Shown in pieces: positions 1 to 8,724 of a stretch of 64,000 nt of DNA; the first letter of the stretch is position 1, and the number at the start of each line of letters is the position of its first letter. The notes beneath the pieces are model-generated. The model saw nothing but the letters and a program-made list of their open reading frames with translations, was not told where the DNA came from and did not search any database. A program made the position numbers and the translations under genes. The DNA comes from Clostridiales bacterium. Its GTDB lineage: Bacteria; Bacillota; Clostridia; Saccharofermentanales; DTU023. The stretch lies in contig JAQYCV010000039.1 of assembly GCA_028724525.1 (NCBI GenBank), forward strand, positions 1 through 64,000, written 5' to 3'.

Positions 1-431
1 TTTATGCGCGCTGCTACACCCTGGGTCGCTGAGATGAGGCGGATGAGGTCCATATATTGGTCGTCAGGACTGAGAGAAATTGTCTGGCTATAACGCGTCA
101 TATAGGTCCCGTTATTAATAACATCGGTAATAATGAAAAGATCGTGACCGCGTACATCGTCAAGTAGCTTGGCCTTGCCTTCGCCGGTCCTAAAACGGGT
201 CAGATCCACCTCAATACGATAGTCTTTCCGCAAGTAGGCTGGGTAGTTTAAAAGTTCAGGATAATCTTGCACATAGTTCTCACGTCTTCTACGTAAGCAA
301 CTATTGATATTATCGGCAAATGTTCGGTTCAGCTGGTGGGTAATAATGCCAATGGGTCCCACTGGTTGCATAGTGTTTTCGCCATAGCGCCAGAATTTGA
401 AAGACTTCCAGCCTATGTTATCTGATTCCAT
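1..431 (-). CDS. prs: Ribose-phosphate pyrophosphokinase, 5' part (truncated by window edge)
   Basis: This ORF is not in the supplied track. Reading the minus strand from an ATG at 431 gives about 143 residues before the window ends. The start follows a strong GGGGAGGAG ribosome binding site. The reading contains VRGHDLFIITDV and SPDDQYMDLIRLI, which match the N-terminal PRPP-synthetase domain of the longer clostridial Prs type, whose segment reads roughly VRGKDLYILSDV...MSPDDHFQDIKR. The enzyme makes PRPP from ribose-5-phosphate and ATP in the cytosol for purine, pyrimidine, His, Trp and NAD synthesis. The PRPP-binding loop would lie beyond the window. It is transcribed divergently from the liv operon. 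Family assignment is from remembered consensus, and the truncation is only the sequence boundary. Confidence 0.82.
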   Translation of the reverse strand, partial: MESDNIGWKSFKFWRYGENTMQPVGPIGIITHQLNRTFADNINSCLRRRRENYVQDYPELLNYPAYLRKDYRIEVDLTRFRTGEGKAKLLDDVRGHDLFIITDVINNGTYMTRYSQTISLSPDDQYMDLIRLISATQGVAARI

Positions 432-550
432 CAGTTGTCTCCTCCCCCTCAAGAGATTATTTTATTTAGTATAGCATTAATCTCCTGTGAAACCACGCAA
501 GCCATTCCCAGCCAATTTTCTAGACATACTGCTATAAAAGTTCCAAGTTA

Positions 551-579
551 TTGTAAATTTTTTGATAAAGTGCTAAAGT
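551..579 (+). promoter_or_regulatory. Possible sigma-A promoter of the liv operon
   Basis: TTGTAA at 551-556 and TAAAGT at 574-579 are separated by 17 bases in the AT-rich leader between prs and livJ. The -10 is a poor match, and an alternative pairing (TTGATA with TATCTA) lies about 10 bases downstream, so the exact promoter is uncertain. Confidence 0.3.
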
Positions 580-648
580 TACTATCTAATCGAGGAGGAA
601 ATCCTTTTCAAGTTGTGAAGGAGAATTTCCAAACTCGCGTCACCTAGC

Positions 649-670
649 TGTACTCCTTCGGAAGAGTACA
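649..670 (+). promoter_or_regulatory. Leader hairpin just upstream of the livJ ribosome binding site
   Basis: TGTACTC and GAGTACA form a 7-bp stem around CTTCGGAA. It ends about 8 bases before the GGAGGA ribosome binding site of livJ. It could stabilise the mRNA 5' end. No T-run follows, so it does not look like a terminator. Confidence 0.4.
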
Positions 671-687
671 AAAATTGGAGGAAGAAT

Positions 688-1956
688 ATGAAAAAATTAC
701 TATCTCTTATGCTAGCCCTCGTTATGGTATTTGGTCTTACGGCTTGTGGCAGTCCCGGCGAAAAGAAGCCAGACAAGACAGAAGCTCCCGAAAAGACTGA
801 AGCTCCTGCGGCAGAAAAAGAAACTCCTGCTGCGAAAGAGGAAAAAGACGAAAAAGCTGAAGATGATAAATCTGCTTCATCTGACAGCGACGTCATTAAG
901 ATTGGTGTCTTTGAACCCTTTACCGGCGCTGCAGCTTCCGGTGGTGAACTGACCTATGAAGGTATCGAACTCGCCTATGCAGAAGTACCTGAGATCTTAG
1001 GGAAGAAGATTGAACTAGTTAAGGTTGACAATAAATCTGACCAAGTTGAAGCTTCTAACGCCGCTCAGCGCTTGGTTGATAAGGATAAAGTTAATGCCGT
1101 CATCGGCTCTTATGGTTCTTCCAACTCTATGGCTGGTGGCCCCGTTTTCCAAGAAGCTAAGGTTCCTGCTGTAGGTTGTTCGCCCACTAACCCCATGGTT
1201 ACTAAGGGTAATCCCTATTACTTCCGTGTTTGCTTTATTGACCCCTTCCAAGGTTCTGTAATGGCCAACTTCGCCATCAACCAACTGGGTGCCAAGACAG
1301 CTGCTACGGTAAAAGATATTTCTTCTGACTATTCCGTAGGTCTGGTTAAAAACTTCGTTGATGCCTTTAAGGCTGCCAATGGCGATGATTCTATCGTTTC
1401 AGAGGCGTCTTATAAGACCGGTGACCAGGACTTCACATCTCAGCTCAACAACGTTAAGCAGGCTAATCCGGATGTTATCTTCTGCCCTGGTAACTATGGC
1501 GAATGTGCCCTTATGATTAAGCAGGCCCGTGACCTGGATATTGACGCCCCAATGCTCGGCGGCGATACTTGGGAATCTCCTGACTTCATCAAGATCGGCG
1601 GCGAAAATATTAACAAAGAAGTTTACTTCTCCTCTCACTTTACTTCAGAAAAACCTTTGAATGATGTTTCTGAAGCCTTCTTAAAGACCTACAAGGATAA
1701 GTTTAATAAAGACGCCAACGCCTTCGCTGCTCTAGGTTACGATGCTTACATGGTAGTTATTGATGCTATTAAGCGGGCTGATTCTGCTGATCCTCAAGCG
1801 ATCCGTGATGCTCTGGCTGAAACCAAGAACTTCATTGGTGCTACTGGTACCATCAGCCTAGATGCTGAGGGCGATGCCGTTAAGTCTGCGGTTATCAACC
1901 AAGTTAAAGACAACGCCTTTGTATACCTGCAAACTATTGAACCCGAAAGCAAATAA
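688..1956 (+). CDS. livJ: Branched-chain amino acid ABC transporter, substrate-binding lipoprotein
   Basis: The 422-residue protein starts with a lipoprotein signal peptide (MKKLLSLMLALVMVFGLTAC), with the lipobox cysteine at residue 20. A Glu/Lys/Ala/Pro-rich linker of about 50 residues follows, then a type I periplasmic-binding fold of the Leu/Ile/Val-binding family starting near VIKIGVFEPFTG. It is anchored outside the membrane and delivers Leu, Ile or Val, or a related amino acid, to the LivHM permease encoded directly downstream. A good GGAGGA site precedes the ATG. The exact ligand cannot be read from the sequence. Being first in a livJHMGF operon strongly supports the family call. Confidence 0.93.
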   Translation: MKKLLSLMLALVMVFGLTACGSPGEKKPDKTEAPEKTEAPAAEKETPAAKEEKDEKAEDDKSASSDSDVIKIGVFEPFTGAAASGGELTYEGIELAYAEVPEILGKKIELVKVDNKSDQVEASNAAQRLVDKDKVNAVIGSYGSSNSMAGGPVFQEAKVPAVGCSPTNPMVTKGNPYYFRVCFIDPFQGSVMANFAINQLGAKTAATVKDISSDYSVGLVKNFVDAFKAANGDDSIVSEASYKTGDQDFTSQLNNVKQANPDVIFCPGNYGECALMIKQARDLDIDAPMLGGDTWESPDFIKIGGENINKEVYFSSHFTSEKPLNDVSEAFLKTYKDKFNKDANAFAALGYDAYMVVIDAIKRADSADPQAIRDALAETKNFIGATGTISLDAEGDAVKSAVINQVKDNAFVYLQTIEPESK

Positions 1957-1995
1957 GCTAGGACATCGTCCAGGCGATTGCCAAGATATGTATGT

Positions 1996-2020
1996 GCGAG
2001 AGCCGCCTTGCGGCTCTCGC
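1996..2020 (+). promoter_or_regulatory. Perfect 11-bp hairpin between livJ and livH
   Basis: GCGAGAGCCGC and GCGGCTCTCGC pair perfectly around a CTT loop. The sequence after it (AATTTATC) is not a T-run, so it is probably an mRNA-stabilising or processing hairpin, or a weak attenuator, rather than a full terminator. Such an element would let the binding protein be made in excess of the permeases. Confidence 0.6.
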
Positions 2021-2057
2021 AATTTATCAGAGCGCTTTCTCTACAGAAAGGATACGT

Positions 2058-2945
2058 ATGGCTTTCTTTATTCAAAACCTGGTCAACGGGATCAGCCTAG
2101 GCAGTCTCTATGCGCTTTTAGCCATAGGCTATACCATGGTTTACGGTATCCTACGCTTGATCAACTTCGCGCACGGAGATATTTTTATGCTCGGTGCCTA
2201 TCTCTCGTTCTATGTCATGACTTTGACTTCCTTACCCTGGTGGCTGGCTTTTCTCATTGCCACAATTCTGACAGGGATTTTAGGCATTGTTTTGGAGCGC
2301 ACTGCCTATGCGCCCTTGCGCCAGGAAGCTAGAATTAATGTACTTATTTCTGCTATAGGTGCTTCTTTCTTATTGGAGAACCTTGCTATCTTGGTGTTTG
2401 GTGGCAGACCCCAGCCTTTCCCAGTACCGGAAGTCTTGGACCGGTCGATTAAAGTTGGCCAGGTCAGCTTTAACATCATCCAGGTTGTTATCCCGATTGT
2501 TACCGCTGTCTTACTCTTGGTCCTCCACTTCGTTGTTAATAAGACTAAGACAGGTATGGCTATGCGGGCCCTAGCGACAGATTATGAGGCATCAGACCTC
2601 ATGGGGATCAATATCAACCTCATCATCTCTGTCACTTTCTTAATTGGCTCTTTATTGGCAGCTGTAGGTGGTATCCTCTATGCCTGCCGTTATCCTCAAC
2701 TCTTGCCACTCATGGGTATGATGCCCGGGATCAAGTGCTTTATTGCCGCCGTTATTGGAGGTATTGGCAATATGACGGGCGCAGTGGTAGGAGGCATGAT
2801 ACTAGGTATGGCTGAGATTATGATCGTAGGCTTCCTGCCTTCGCTGAATGACTATCGCGATGGTTTTGCCTTTATTATTCTCATCCTTATTTTGATCATT
2901 AAACCTACCGGCCTCTTTGGCTCTACAGCAAAGGAGAAAGTATAA
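2058..2945 (+). CDS. livH: Branched-chain amino acid ABC transporter permease LivH
   Basis: The ORF track begins at 1992, but the ATG at 2058 has a GAAAGGA ribosome binding site at the right distance and gives the expected N-terminus MAFFIQNLVNGISLGSLYAL. The product is 295 residues, very hydrophobic, with about eight predicted membrane segments and the family sequence YGILRLINFAHGDIFMLGAY. It forms the membrane channel with LivM and receives substrate from LivJ. The upstream part of the track ORF overlaps the intergenic hairpin and is not coding in my view. LivM follows after one base. Confidence 0.93.
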   Translation: MAFFIQNLVNGISLGSLYALLAIGYTMVYGILRLINFAHGDIFMLGAYLSFYVMTLTSLPWWLAFLIATILTGILGIVLERTAYAPLRQEARINVLISAIGASFLLENLAILVFGGRPQPFPVPEVLDRSIKVGQVSFNIIQVVIPIVTAVLLLVLHFVVNKTKTGMAMRALATDYEASDLMGININLIISVTFLIGSLLAAVGGILYACRYPQLLPLMGMMPGIKCFIAAVIGGIGNMTGAVVGGMILGMAEIMIVGFLPSLNDYRDGFAFIILILILIIKPTGLFGSTAKEKV

Positions 2946-2946
2946 A

Positions 2947-3945
2947 ATGAGAAGATCACAAGTATTTTCCCGTAAGAATATCCTGGGCCTTCTGATTTTT
3001 ACCGCCATTTTGGTTTTGATCAATTTCTTGCCCTTGGATAACTATTACCGAAAAATTATCAACCTATCCTATATTTATATTACTCTGGCCTTATCACTCA
3101 ACTTGATTAACGGCTACACTGGACTTTTTTCATTAGGACATTACGGTTTTATGGCTATTGGTGCCTATACTACGGCCATTTTAACCATGCCGCCTGAAGC
3201 GAAGGATGCCTATTACAATATAGAGCCGATTTATGAATGGTTAAAAAACTTCAACATGCCACTTATTCCGGCCTTGATTGTCTCAGGTATCTTAGCTGCT
3301 ATTTTGGGTTTCTTGATAGCCCTACCTGTCTTGCGGCTCAATGATGACTATCTGGCTATTGCCTCCATGGGTTTTGCTGAAATTATTTTGGTGCTCATTC
3401 GGACCCAATTCCGCATTACCAATGGTGCTCTGGGCCTGAAGGGGATTCCCCGGGTAGATTCTTATTATCTATATGGCGGTGTCGCTCTTGTCATGATTAT
3501 CTTCATGCTCTTGCTGACCAATTCCACCAAGGGGAAATCCTTAGTCGCCATCCGGGAAGATGAAATCGCAGCGCGTTCGGTTGGCATTAACGCCTACCTC
3601 TATAAGGTTATCTCCTTTACTATCGGTTCATTCTGGGCCGGTGTAGGCGGTGGACTCATGGCGGTTATGGTCGGCACGGTTAACCAGATGCAATTTACCT
3701 TCCAGCTCACCTTTAACATTCTTTTGATTGTTGTTTTAGGCGGCATGGGGAAAATTTGGGGAACTGTGGTCGCTGCCGTTATTGTCACTTCCGCATTGGA
3801 ACTCATGCGTTTCTTAGACGAACCCATGAACTTTGGAATTTTCCAAGATGGCTTGCCTGGACTCCGCATGGTCGTGTTCTCTCTCTTGCTGATGATTGTC
3901 GTCATTGGTAGAACGAAGTTGAAAGGGAGGAAGTCTCGTGCTTAA
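2947..3945 (+). CDS. livM: Branched-chain amino acid ABC transporter permease LivM
   Basis: The start at ATG 2947 has an AAGGAGAAAG site inside the end of livH. The track start at 2917 is inside livH and is unlikely. The 332-residue product is an integral membrane protein with about nine hydrophobic segments. The conserved LSLNLINGYTGLFSLGHYGFM segment and the cytoplasmic EDEIAARSVGIN loop (the EAA-like contact with the ATPases) identify LivM. It pairs with LivH as the permease heterodimer. Its last codons overlap the GTG start of livG, which implies translational coupling. Confidence 0.93.
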   Translation: MRRSQVFSRKNILGLLIFTAILVLINFLPLDNYYRKIINLSYIYITLALSLNLINGYTGLFSLGHYGFMAIGAYTTAILTMPPEAKDAYYNIEPIYEWLKNFNMPLIPALIVSGILAAILGFLIALPVLRLNDDYLAIASMGFAEIILVLIRTQFRITNGALGLKGIPRVDSYYLYGGVALVMIIFMLLLTNSTKGKSLVAIREDEIAARSVGINAYLYKVISFTIGSFWAGVGGGLMAVMVGTVNQMQFTFQLTFNILLIVVLGGMGKIWGTVVAAVIVTSALELMRFLDEPMNFGIFQDGLPGLRMVVFSLLLMIVVIGRTKLKGRKSRA

Positions 3946-4717
3946 ACTTGATAACATTACCATGCAATTTGGCGGGGTCACGGCTGTAAACCAAGCCACC
4001 ATTGATATTGATAAGCATGAAATCATTGGACTTATTGGACCCAATGGTGCCGGCAAAACGACAGCTTTTAACATGGTTACCGGCATTTATGAGCCTACTT
4101 CCGGGAAAATTTTCTTTCAGCCTGATGAGGGAAAAGATCCCCAGGATATAACCGGTATGAAGCCAGAGGATATTGCGGATCTTGGTATTTGTCGGACCTT
4201 CCAAAACATCCGCCTTTTCAAGCAGTTATCTGTTTTTGAAAATGTCTGCATCGGTGGTTTCCTCCGTATGAAGACCGGATGGCTTTCTAACGTCTTGCAT
4301 CTACCCGCTTACTTGCAGGAGCGCAGGGCTTTAGAAGGGGAGGCCGAGGAACTCTTAAAGTCTATTGACCTCTGGGATGAGAAGGACACAAGGTCATCTT
4401 CCTTACCTTATGGTAAGCAACGTAGATTGGAAATTGCTCGTGCTTTGGCCACTCATCCTAAGCTCTTGCTCTTGGACGAACCCGCTGCCGGCATGAACCC
4501 ACAGGAAACACAAGAACTGATGGCCTTTATTAAGGAGATTCAGGCTAAGTTTGACTTGACCATTTTCTTAATTGAACACCATATGGACGTAGTTATGGGT
4601 ATCTGCGACCGCATCTATGTCCTGGACCATGGACAGATGATTGCCAGTGGCGTTCCTGAAGAAATCCAAAATAACCCTAGGGTTATTGAAGCTTACTTAG
4701 GGGTGGAAGATGCTTAA
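3938..4717 (+). CDS. livG: Branched-chain amino acid ABC transporter ATP-binding protein LivG
   Basis: The start is GTG at 3938, after a GGGAGGAAG site and overlapping the livM stop. The 259-residue ATPase has Walker A GPNGAGKTT near residue 34, the signature variant LPYGKQRRLEIARAL typical of LivG in place of LSGGQ, Walker B LLLLDEPAAG and the switch histidine in LIEHHMD. It powers transport from the cytoplasmic face together with LivF. Its stop overlaps the livF start by 8 bases. Confidence 0.95.
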   Translation: MLKLDNITMQFGGVTAVNQATIDIDKHEIIGLIGPNGAGKTTAFNMVTGIYEPTSGKIFFQPDEGKDPQDITGMKPEDIADLGICRTFQNIRLFKQLSVFENVCIGGFLRMKTGWLSNVLHLPAYLQERRALEGEAEELLKSIDLWDEKDTRSSSLPYGKQRRLEIARALATHPKLLLLDEPAAGMNPQETQELMAFIKEIQAKFDLTIFLIEHHMDVVMGICDRIYVLDHGQMIASGVPEEIQNNPRVIEAYLGVEDA

Positions 4718-5423
4718 AGTTAATGATCTACATATCTCATATGGCGGTATTAAGGCTGTACGTGGTCTTAATATGACCATCGAAGATAATAAAATTGTGA
4801 CCTTAATTGGGGCTAATGGCGCCGGTAAATCCTCGACACTCCGTGCTATTATGGGCCAAGTGCCGAAGACGAGCGGTCAAGTTCTCTTTGGAGATCAGGA
4901 TATTACCAACCTTCACACTAGAGATATTGTAAAAGAAGGTATCGCCTTAGTGCCCGAAGGCCGCCATGTTTTCCCTAATCTTACTGTTAAAGAAAACCTT
5001 ATTCTGGGTGGCTATACTATCCAGGACCAGTCGGCTATAGCGGAAAGACTTGAAAACGCCTATGAGTTGTTTCCTATCCTGAAAGAGCGGTCTTGGCAAA
5101 AGGCGGGTACCTTGTCGGGTGGTGAACAACAAATGCTGGCGGTAGCGCGTGGCCTTATGATTCGCCCTAAACTACTCATGCTTGATGAACCCTCCCTAGG
5201 CTTGGCCCCTATCCTGATTAATGAGATTTTCGAAATTATCAAGACGATCCACGCCCAAGGCAATACGATCCTCCTCATCGAGCAAAATGCGAAAAAAGCT
5301 CTGGAAATTGCGGACTATGCTTACGTTCTTGAAACAGGATCTCTGGCTCTGGAAGGAACCGGCCCCGAGCTCTTGCATAACGAGAAGGTTCAAGCAGCCT
5401 ACCTAGGTGAGCAAAAATCTTAA
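4710..5423 (+). CDS. livF: Branched-chain amino acid ABC transporter ATP-binding protein LivF
   Basis: The 237-residue ABC ATPase has Walker A GANGAGKSS, signature LSGGEQQMLAVARGL, Walker B LLMLDEPSLGLAP and switch region LIEQNAKKAL. The LSGGEQQ signature and VPEGRHVFPNLTV separate LivF from LivG. It completes a five-gene transporter with livJHMG. The gene overlaps livG by 8 bases, and its TAA shares one base with the ATG of engB, so the GTPase gene is almost certainly translated from the same mRNA. Confidence 0.95.
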   Translation: MLKVNDLHISYGGIKAVRGLNMTIEDNKIVTLIGANGAGKSSTLRAIMGQVPKTSGQVLFGDQDITNLHTRDIVKEGIALVPEGRHVFPNLTVKENLILGGYTIQDQSAIAERLENAYELFPILKERSWQKAGTLSGGEQQMLAVARGLMIRPKLLMLDEPSLGLAPILINEIFEIIKTIHAQGNTILLIEQNAKKALEIADYAYVLETGSLALEGTGPELLHNEKVQAAYLGEQKS

Positions 5424-6040
5424 TGACTAAAGCGCTCGCTGATAGTATTTTTCAAAAGGCTAAATTTTCCTGCCTGGTAACCCGTCTGGAGGACCTTCCT
5501 TCAGATGGGTTACCTCAGGTTTTACTTGCGGGTAAATCAAATGTCGGGAAATCTTCCCTCATTAACCGTCTATGCCGGCAAAAGCGTTTAGCAAAGACTG
5601 CCCAAACAGCAGGGAAGACAAGGCACTTGATTTTCTTTGACCTTGCTAGTCAGTTTTATCTGGTGGATCTACCGGGCTACGGGTTTAGTAAATCTTCTAA
5701 GGCTGAACAAGAGCATTTCTCTCAATTGACTGATCAGTATTTGCATTCAGCTAGCCCCATTCACTTAATCCTGCATGTTTTGGATGCTAGACATCTACCC
5801 ACAAAGCAGGATATCGCTATGATTCATTGGCTGGAAGATGTTCAAGCACCTTATGCAATTTTGCTCAATAAATCAGATAAATTGAGCAGGCCCCAGCAGG
5901 CAGTCATGCGGCAAAAAATCCACCGCCTGCTCCTAGACGAGACAGGGATTGATTTTTCCCTGGTCTCTGTATCTGCAGAAACGGGTCTGGGTATCCCAGA
6001 ACTGGAAAGTCTCATTTTAGATACCCTCACGCTTTCATAA
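5423..6040 (+). CDS. engB: Ribosome biogenesis GTP-binding protein EngB/YsxC
   Basis: This 205-residue TrmE-Era-EngA-EngB family GTPase has G1 AGKSNVGKSSLINRL, the G3 segment DLPGYGFSK, G4 LNKSDK and G5 SVSAETG in order. It acts in the cytosol on assembly of the large ribosomal subunit and is usually essential in Firmicutes. The start overlaps the livF stop by one base (TAATG), so it appears to be expressed with the liv transporter. In many Firmicutes it instead follows lonA or clpX. That location is unusual, but the identity is clear. Confidence 0.93.
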   Translation: MTKALADSIFQKAKFSCLVTRLEDLPSDGLPQVLLAGKSNVGKSSLINRLCRQKRLAKTAQTAGKTRHLIFFDLASQFYLVDLPGYGFSKSSKAEQEHFSQLTDQYLHSASPIHLILHVLDARHLPTKQDIAMIHWLEDVQAPYAILLNKSDKLSRPQQAVMRQKIHRLLLDETGIDFSLVSVSAETGLGIPELESLILDTLTLS

Positions 6041-6080
6041 TTGTCCAAACTCTCGCCTCCTATTGACTAACAAACTTACG

Positions 6081-6092
6081 CGACAATTGTCG
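6081..6092. repeat. 12-bp palindrome CGACAATTGTCG upstream of comEC
   Basis: A perfect palindrome lies in the 140-base engB-comEC gap. The half-site AATTGTCG recurs at 6105-6112, and a near match (AATTGTCC) lies at the end of engB near 6037-6044. This could be a small operator cluster for comEC. No factor is known to me for this site. Confidence 0.35.
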
Positions 6093-6180
6093 TGTTATGT
6101 CCGAAATTGTCGCCTGAATGATCTGGCCATTGCTGTCAGCCCTGTTAAGCTGGTTATAGAAAAACCAGGGAGGCAGGCCT

Positions 6181-8703
6181 ATGGCTCAGATCAGACACTT
6201 AAAATGTGTGCCTACAAGGCGATTCCAATTTGGCTCAGGATATAATAAGCCACTGTCTCCTCTTATTTTGTCCCAAGCCAGGCCAGCTTTAGGACTTGCG
6301 CTTGCTCTTAGCCTCCCTGGTTTTTTACTTTATGATAAGCTTGGCTTTTATTGGATAATTTCCATCATTCTCGTCTTTCTCTACCTAGCTAAGCTTGCTA
6401 CTTGGCGTCTACCTTGGCTTCGCTACTTGATAGTAGTGGCCTTCCTTCTCAATTTAGGACGATCCGCAAGAGGCCTTTACATGCCCTACAGCCTTCTTAA
6501 TGAATCACATTGTGTCAATTTTCGTATAGGGAAAGTTTTATGGGAAAGTCCGGCCAAGGATCAGGTATGTGTCATTGCCTCTACTGGCCGGGGCCAGCGT
6601 TTTGCCCTTACTATGCCTGCCGAATCTCTTGTAGCCGCTCGACTTAAGGCCCAAGTCCGTTTCAGCCTGCCTGAGCGGGCGGCAAATCCTGGTTCTTTTG
6701 ATGAAGCGTCCTGGTTGGCCGGTCAAGCTGTTTTTTATAAGGCTGAGCTTGAGAAAGTGCTGAGCCTTGAGGGGCACCGTCCTTTGTTGCTCAGCTGGAG
6801 AGACCAAGTACTGAAGGATATACGAGCCCAGATGACCACGCTTTTGGGATCAGACAGGGCAGGCCTTGTCTTAGCTATCTGCTTAGGTGATAAAACGGGT
6901 CTATCTGGCTTAACCAAGTATCAACTATCTAGCCTGTCCCTGGCTCACGTTACGGCGGTATCCGGATTGCAGCTGGCCTTCCTTATGCTCTTTTTTCGAA
7001 TTTTACCTTTAAAAAAGTGTTTTGGCTTAAAGCTGACTTATGGTTTGCAATATACTATCATCTTGGCTTTTTATTTTCTGAGTGGATGTCCTTCCGGCTT
7101 TATGCGTGCAGGACTACTTGTAGCTATCCGTGATTTCAGTAAGCTTTTACGCCTCCGGGCAGATTCGCTGAATAGCCTTGCCTTGGCCTTGGCTTTTGCT
7201 TGCCTGGCCAATCCTTTTGCTCTGCTCAATCGAGGACTGGTCTGGTCTTTTGCCTCGGCGGGAGCCCTCTTTCTTTTCAGTGAGGACTTAAGTCGGAAAA
7301 TTCTGGTGGTCTTTTCTTTCTTGGATGGCTCCTCCGCTAGGGCCTTGGCGGTGGCATGTTCCTGTCAAACTGCCATTTATCTGCTGAACAGGTCAGAGCA
7401 AGGACAGTTTAAGATTCTCAGTCTCATTTGGCAGCTCCCCCTGACTTTTTTAGTCCAATTGATCTTTATCAGCGGTCTGCCCCTTTTGTTCGTAACTGCC
7501 TTTTATCCGGGCATCCTGGCGCGACCGAGAATGTTAGTAGCTATAGTTGTTAGATTTTTGCGCCAGGCAAGTAGCCTGTTACTACAAATATGTAAGCGCT
7601 TAACTACTATCACATGGCCCAGATTCTTTGAGCCCCAACTTCCGCCTAGCTTGGTCCTTTTTATTTTCATTCTTCTAGTTGTTAATCTTTTCAGCCGGAG
7701 AAGACAGTATTGGCAGGCTTATCATCGGAAGCAAAGTTGGCGGTGGAAGCTCTGTGCTTACCTCCTGCTTGCCTCCTATTTGCTTTTACAGTTTATCCCA
7801 AGCTTCCCTGAAGTCTACTTCTTAGACGTTGGCCAGGGAGATGCCATAGTGATCTCTTGGGGCAGGCGACATCTGCTACTTGATGGTGGAACTGGTGACC
7901 AGGCCTTAAAGGTTCTCTTGCCATTTATGGCTAGCCAGGGGATCTCCTATTTTGATTCTGCTTTAATTACGCATGCCCATGCAGATCACATGGGCGCTAC
8001 AGCCCAACTCTTGGCTTGGGGTAAAATAAAGTCGCTTTATCTGCCTTGCGAATTTTCTTTAGCCGAACGTCTTGCGGCTTACTTAGGCCGTCCTGTGGAA
8101 AAAGATTTGATTGACAAGGTCAATAGCCAGCGCAAGGCTGAAGAAGACTTGGGACAAGATCTGTTGATGCTTGCCGAAGCCAAGCATATTCCTGTTAGGC
8201 GCATAGAGGCCGGAAGGCAAATGACCTGGAAAGGATCAGGTATCAATAGGCTCTATGGACCTCAGCTCATCTTTTATGCCTGCCAAGCCTCTCAAAATGA
8301 CTCTAAATTCTATAGTGATGCAAATGAAAGTGGTCTCGTAGTTAACTTGCATTGGGCTGGTACGGACCTTCTATTGACTGGAGATATGACTCCCCGCAAG
8401 GAGGCTCTTTATTTATCCCAGGATAAAGGCCCCGTGGACATCTTAAAAGTTGGCCATCACGGAGCAAAAAATGTCACACAAAATCAGTTCTTAGACCAGG
8501 CGCAAGTACAACTAGCCATTTTCAGTGTCGGCCCCAATCGTTATGGCCATCCATCTGAAGAAGTCTTGGCACGGCTAGCAGAGCGTGATATTAAATCCTT
8601 GCGAACAGACCAAGATGGGGCTATCAAAGTGACTTGGGATTTTTGGGGACTGTGTAGGGTAGAAAGCTACAAAAGCAAAAAGCGTCTATCTGGGTTAGAA
8701 TAG
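6181..8703 (+). CDS. comEC: ComEC/Rec2 competence membrane protein (DNA uptake channel)
   Basis: The 840-residue protein combines an N-terminal membrane region with the DUF4131-like segment, a central Competence domain of many hydrophobic helices, and a C-terminal metallo-beta-lactamase-like domain. The last begins near VYFLDVGQGDAIVI and contains ITHAHADHMG and VGHHGA. Length and domain order match full-length ComEC, which passes single-stranded DNA across the membrane during transformation. The start at ATG 6181 has a GGGAGG site. The comEC-holA order is typical of Firmicutes. I see no comEA upstream, so competence is possible but not shown. Confidence 0.93.
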   Translation: MAQIRHLKCVPTRRFQFGSGYNKPLSPLILSQARPALGLALALSLPGFLLYDKLGFYWIISIILVFLYLAKLATWRLPWLRYLIVVAFLLNLGRSARGLYMPYSLLNESHCVNFRIGKVLWESPAKDQVCVIASTGRGQRFALTMPAESLVAARLKAQVRFSLPERAANPGSFDEASWLAGQAVFYKAELEKVLSLEGHRPLLLSWRDQVLKDIRAQMTTLLGSDRAGLVLAICLGDKTGLSGLTKYQLSSLSLAHVTAVSGLQLAFLMLFFRILPLKKCFGLKLTYGLQYTIILAFYFLSGCPSGFMRAGLLVAIRDFSKLLRLRADSLNSLALALAFACLANPFALLNRGLVWSFASAGALFLFSEDLSRKILVVFSFLDGSSARALAVACSCQTAIYLLNRSEQGQFKILSLIWQLPLTFLVQLIFISGLPLLFVTAFYPGILARPRMLVAIVVRFLRQASSLLLQICKRLTTITWPRFFEPQLPPSLVLFIFILLVVNLFSRRRQYWQAYHRKQSWRWKLCAYLLLASYLLLQFIPSFPEVYFLDVGQGDAIVISWGRRHLLLDGGTGDQALKVLLPFMASQGISYFDSALITHAHADHMGATAQLLAWGKIKSLYLPCEFSLAERLAAYLGRPVEKDLIDKVNSQRKAEEDLGQDLLMLAEAKHIPVRRIEAGRQMTWKGSGINRLYGPQLIFYACQASQNDSKFYSDANESGLVVNLHWAGTDLLLTGDMTPRKEALYLSQDKGPVDILKVGHHGAKNVTQNQFLDQAQVQLAIFSVGPNRYGHPSEEVLARLAERDIKSLRTDQDGAIKVTWDFWGLCRVESYKSKKRLSGLE

Positions 8704-8724
8704 ACAAAGAAATAGGGAGGAAGC

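Noticed and set aside
435-647. 70-residue plus-strand ORF upstream of livJ
   Set aside because: It lies in the prs-livJ intergenic region, overlaps the likely liv promoter, has no good ribosome binding site, and its composition does not look like a protein gene.
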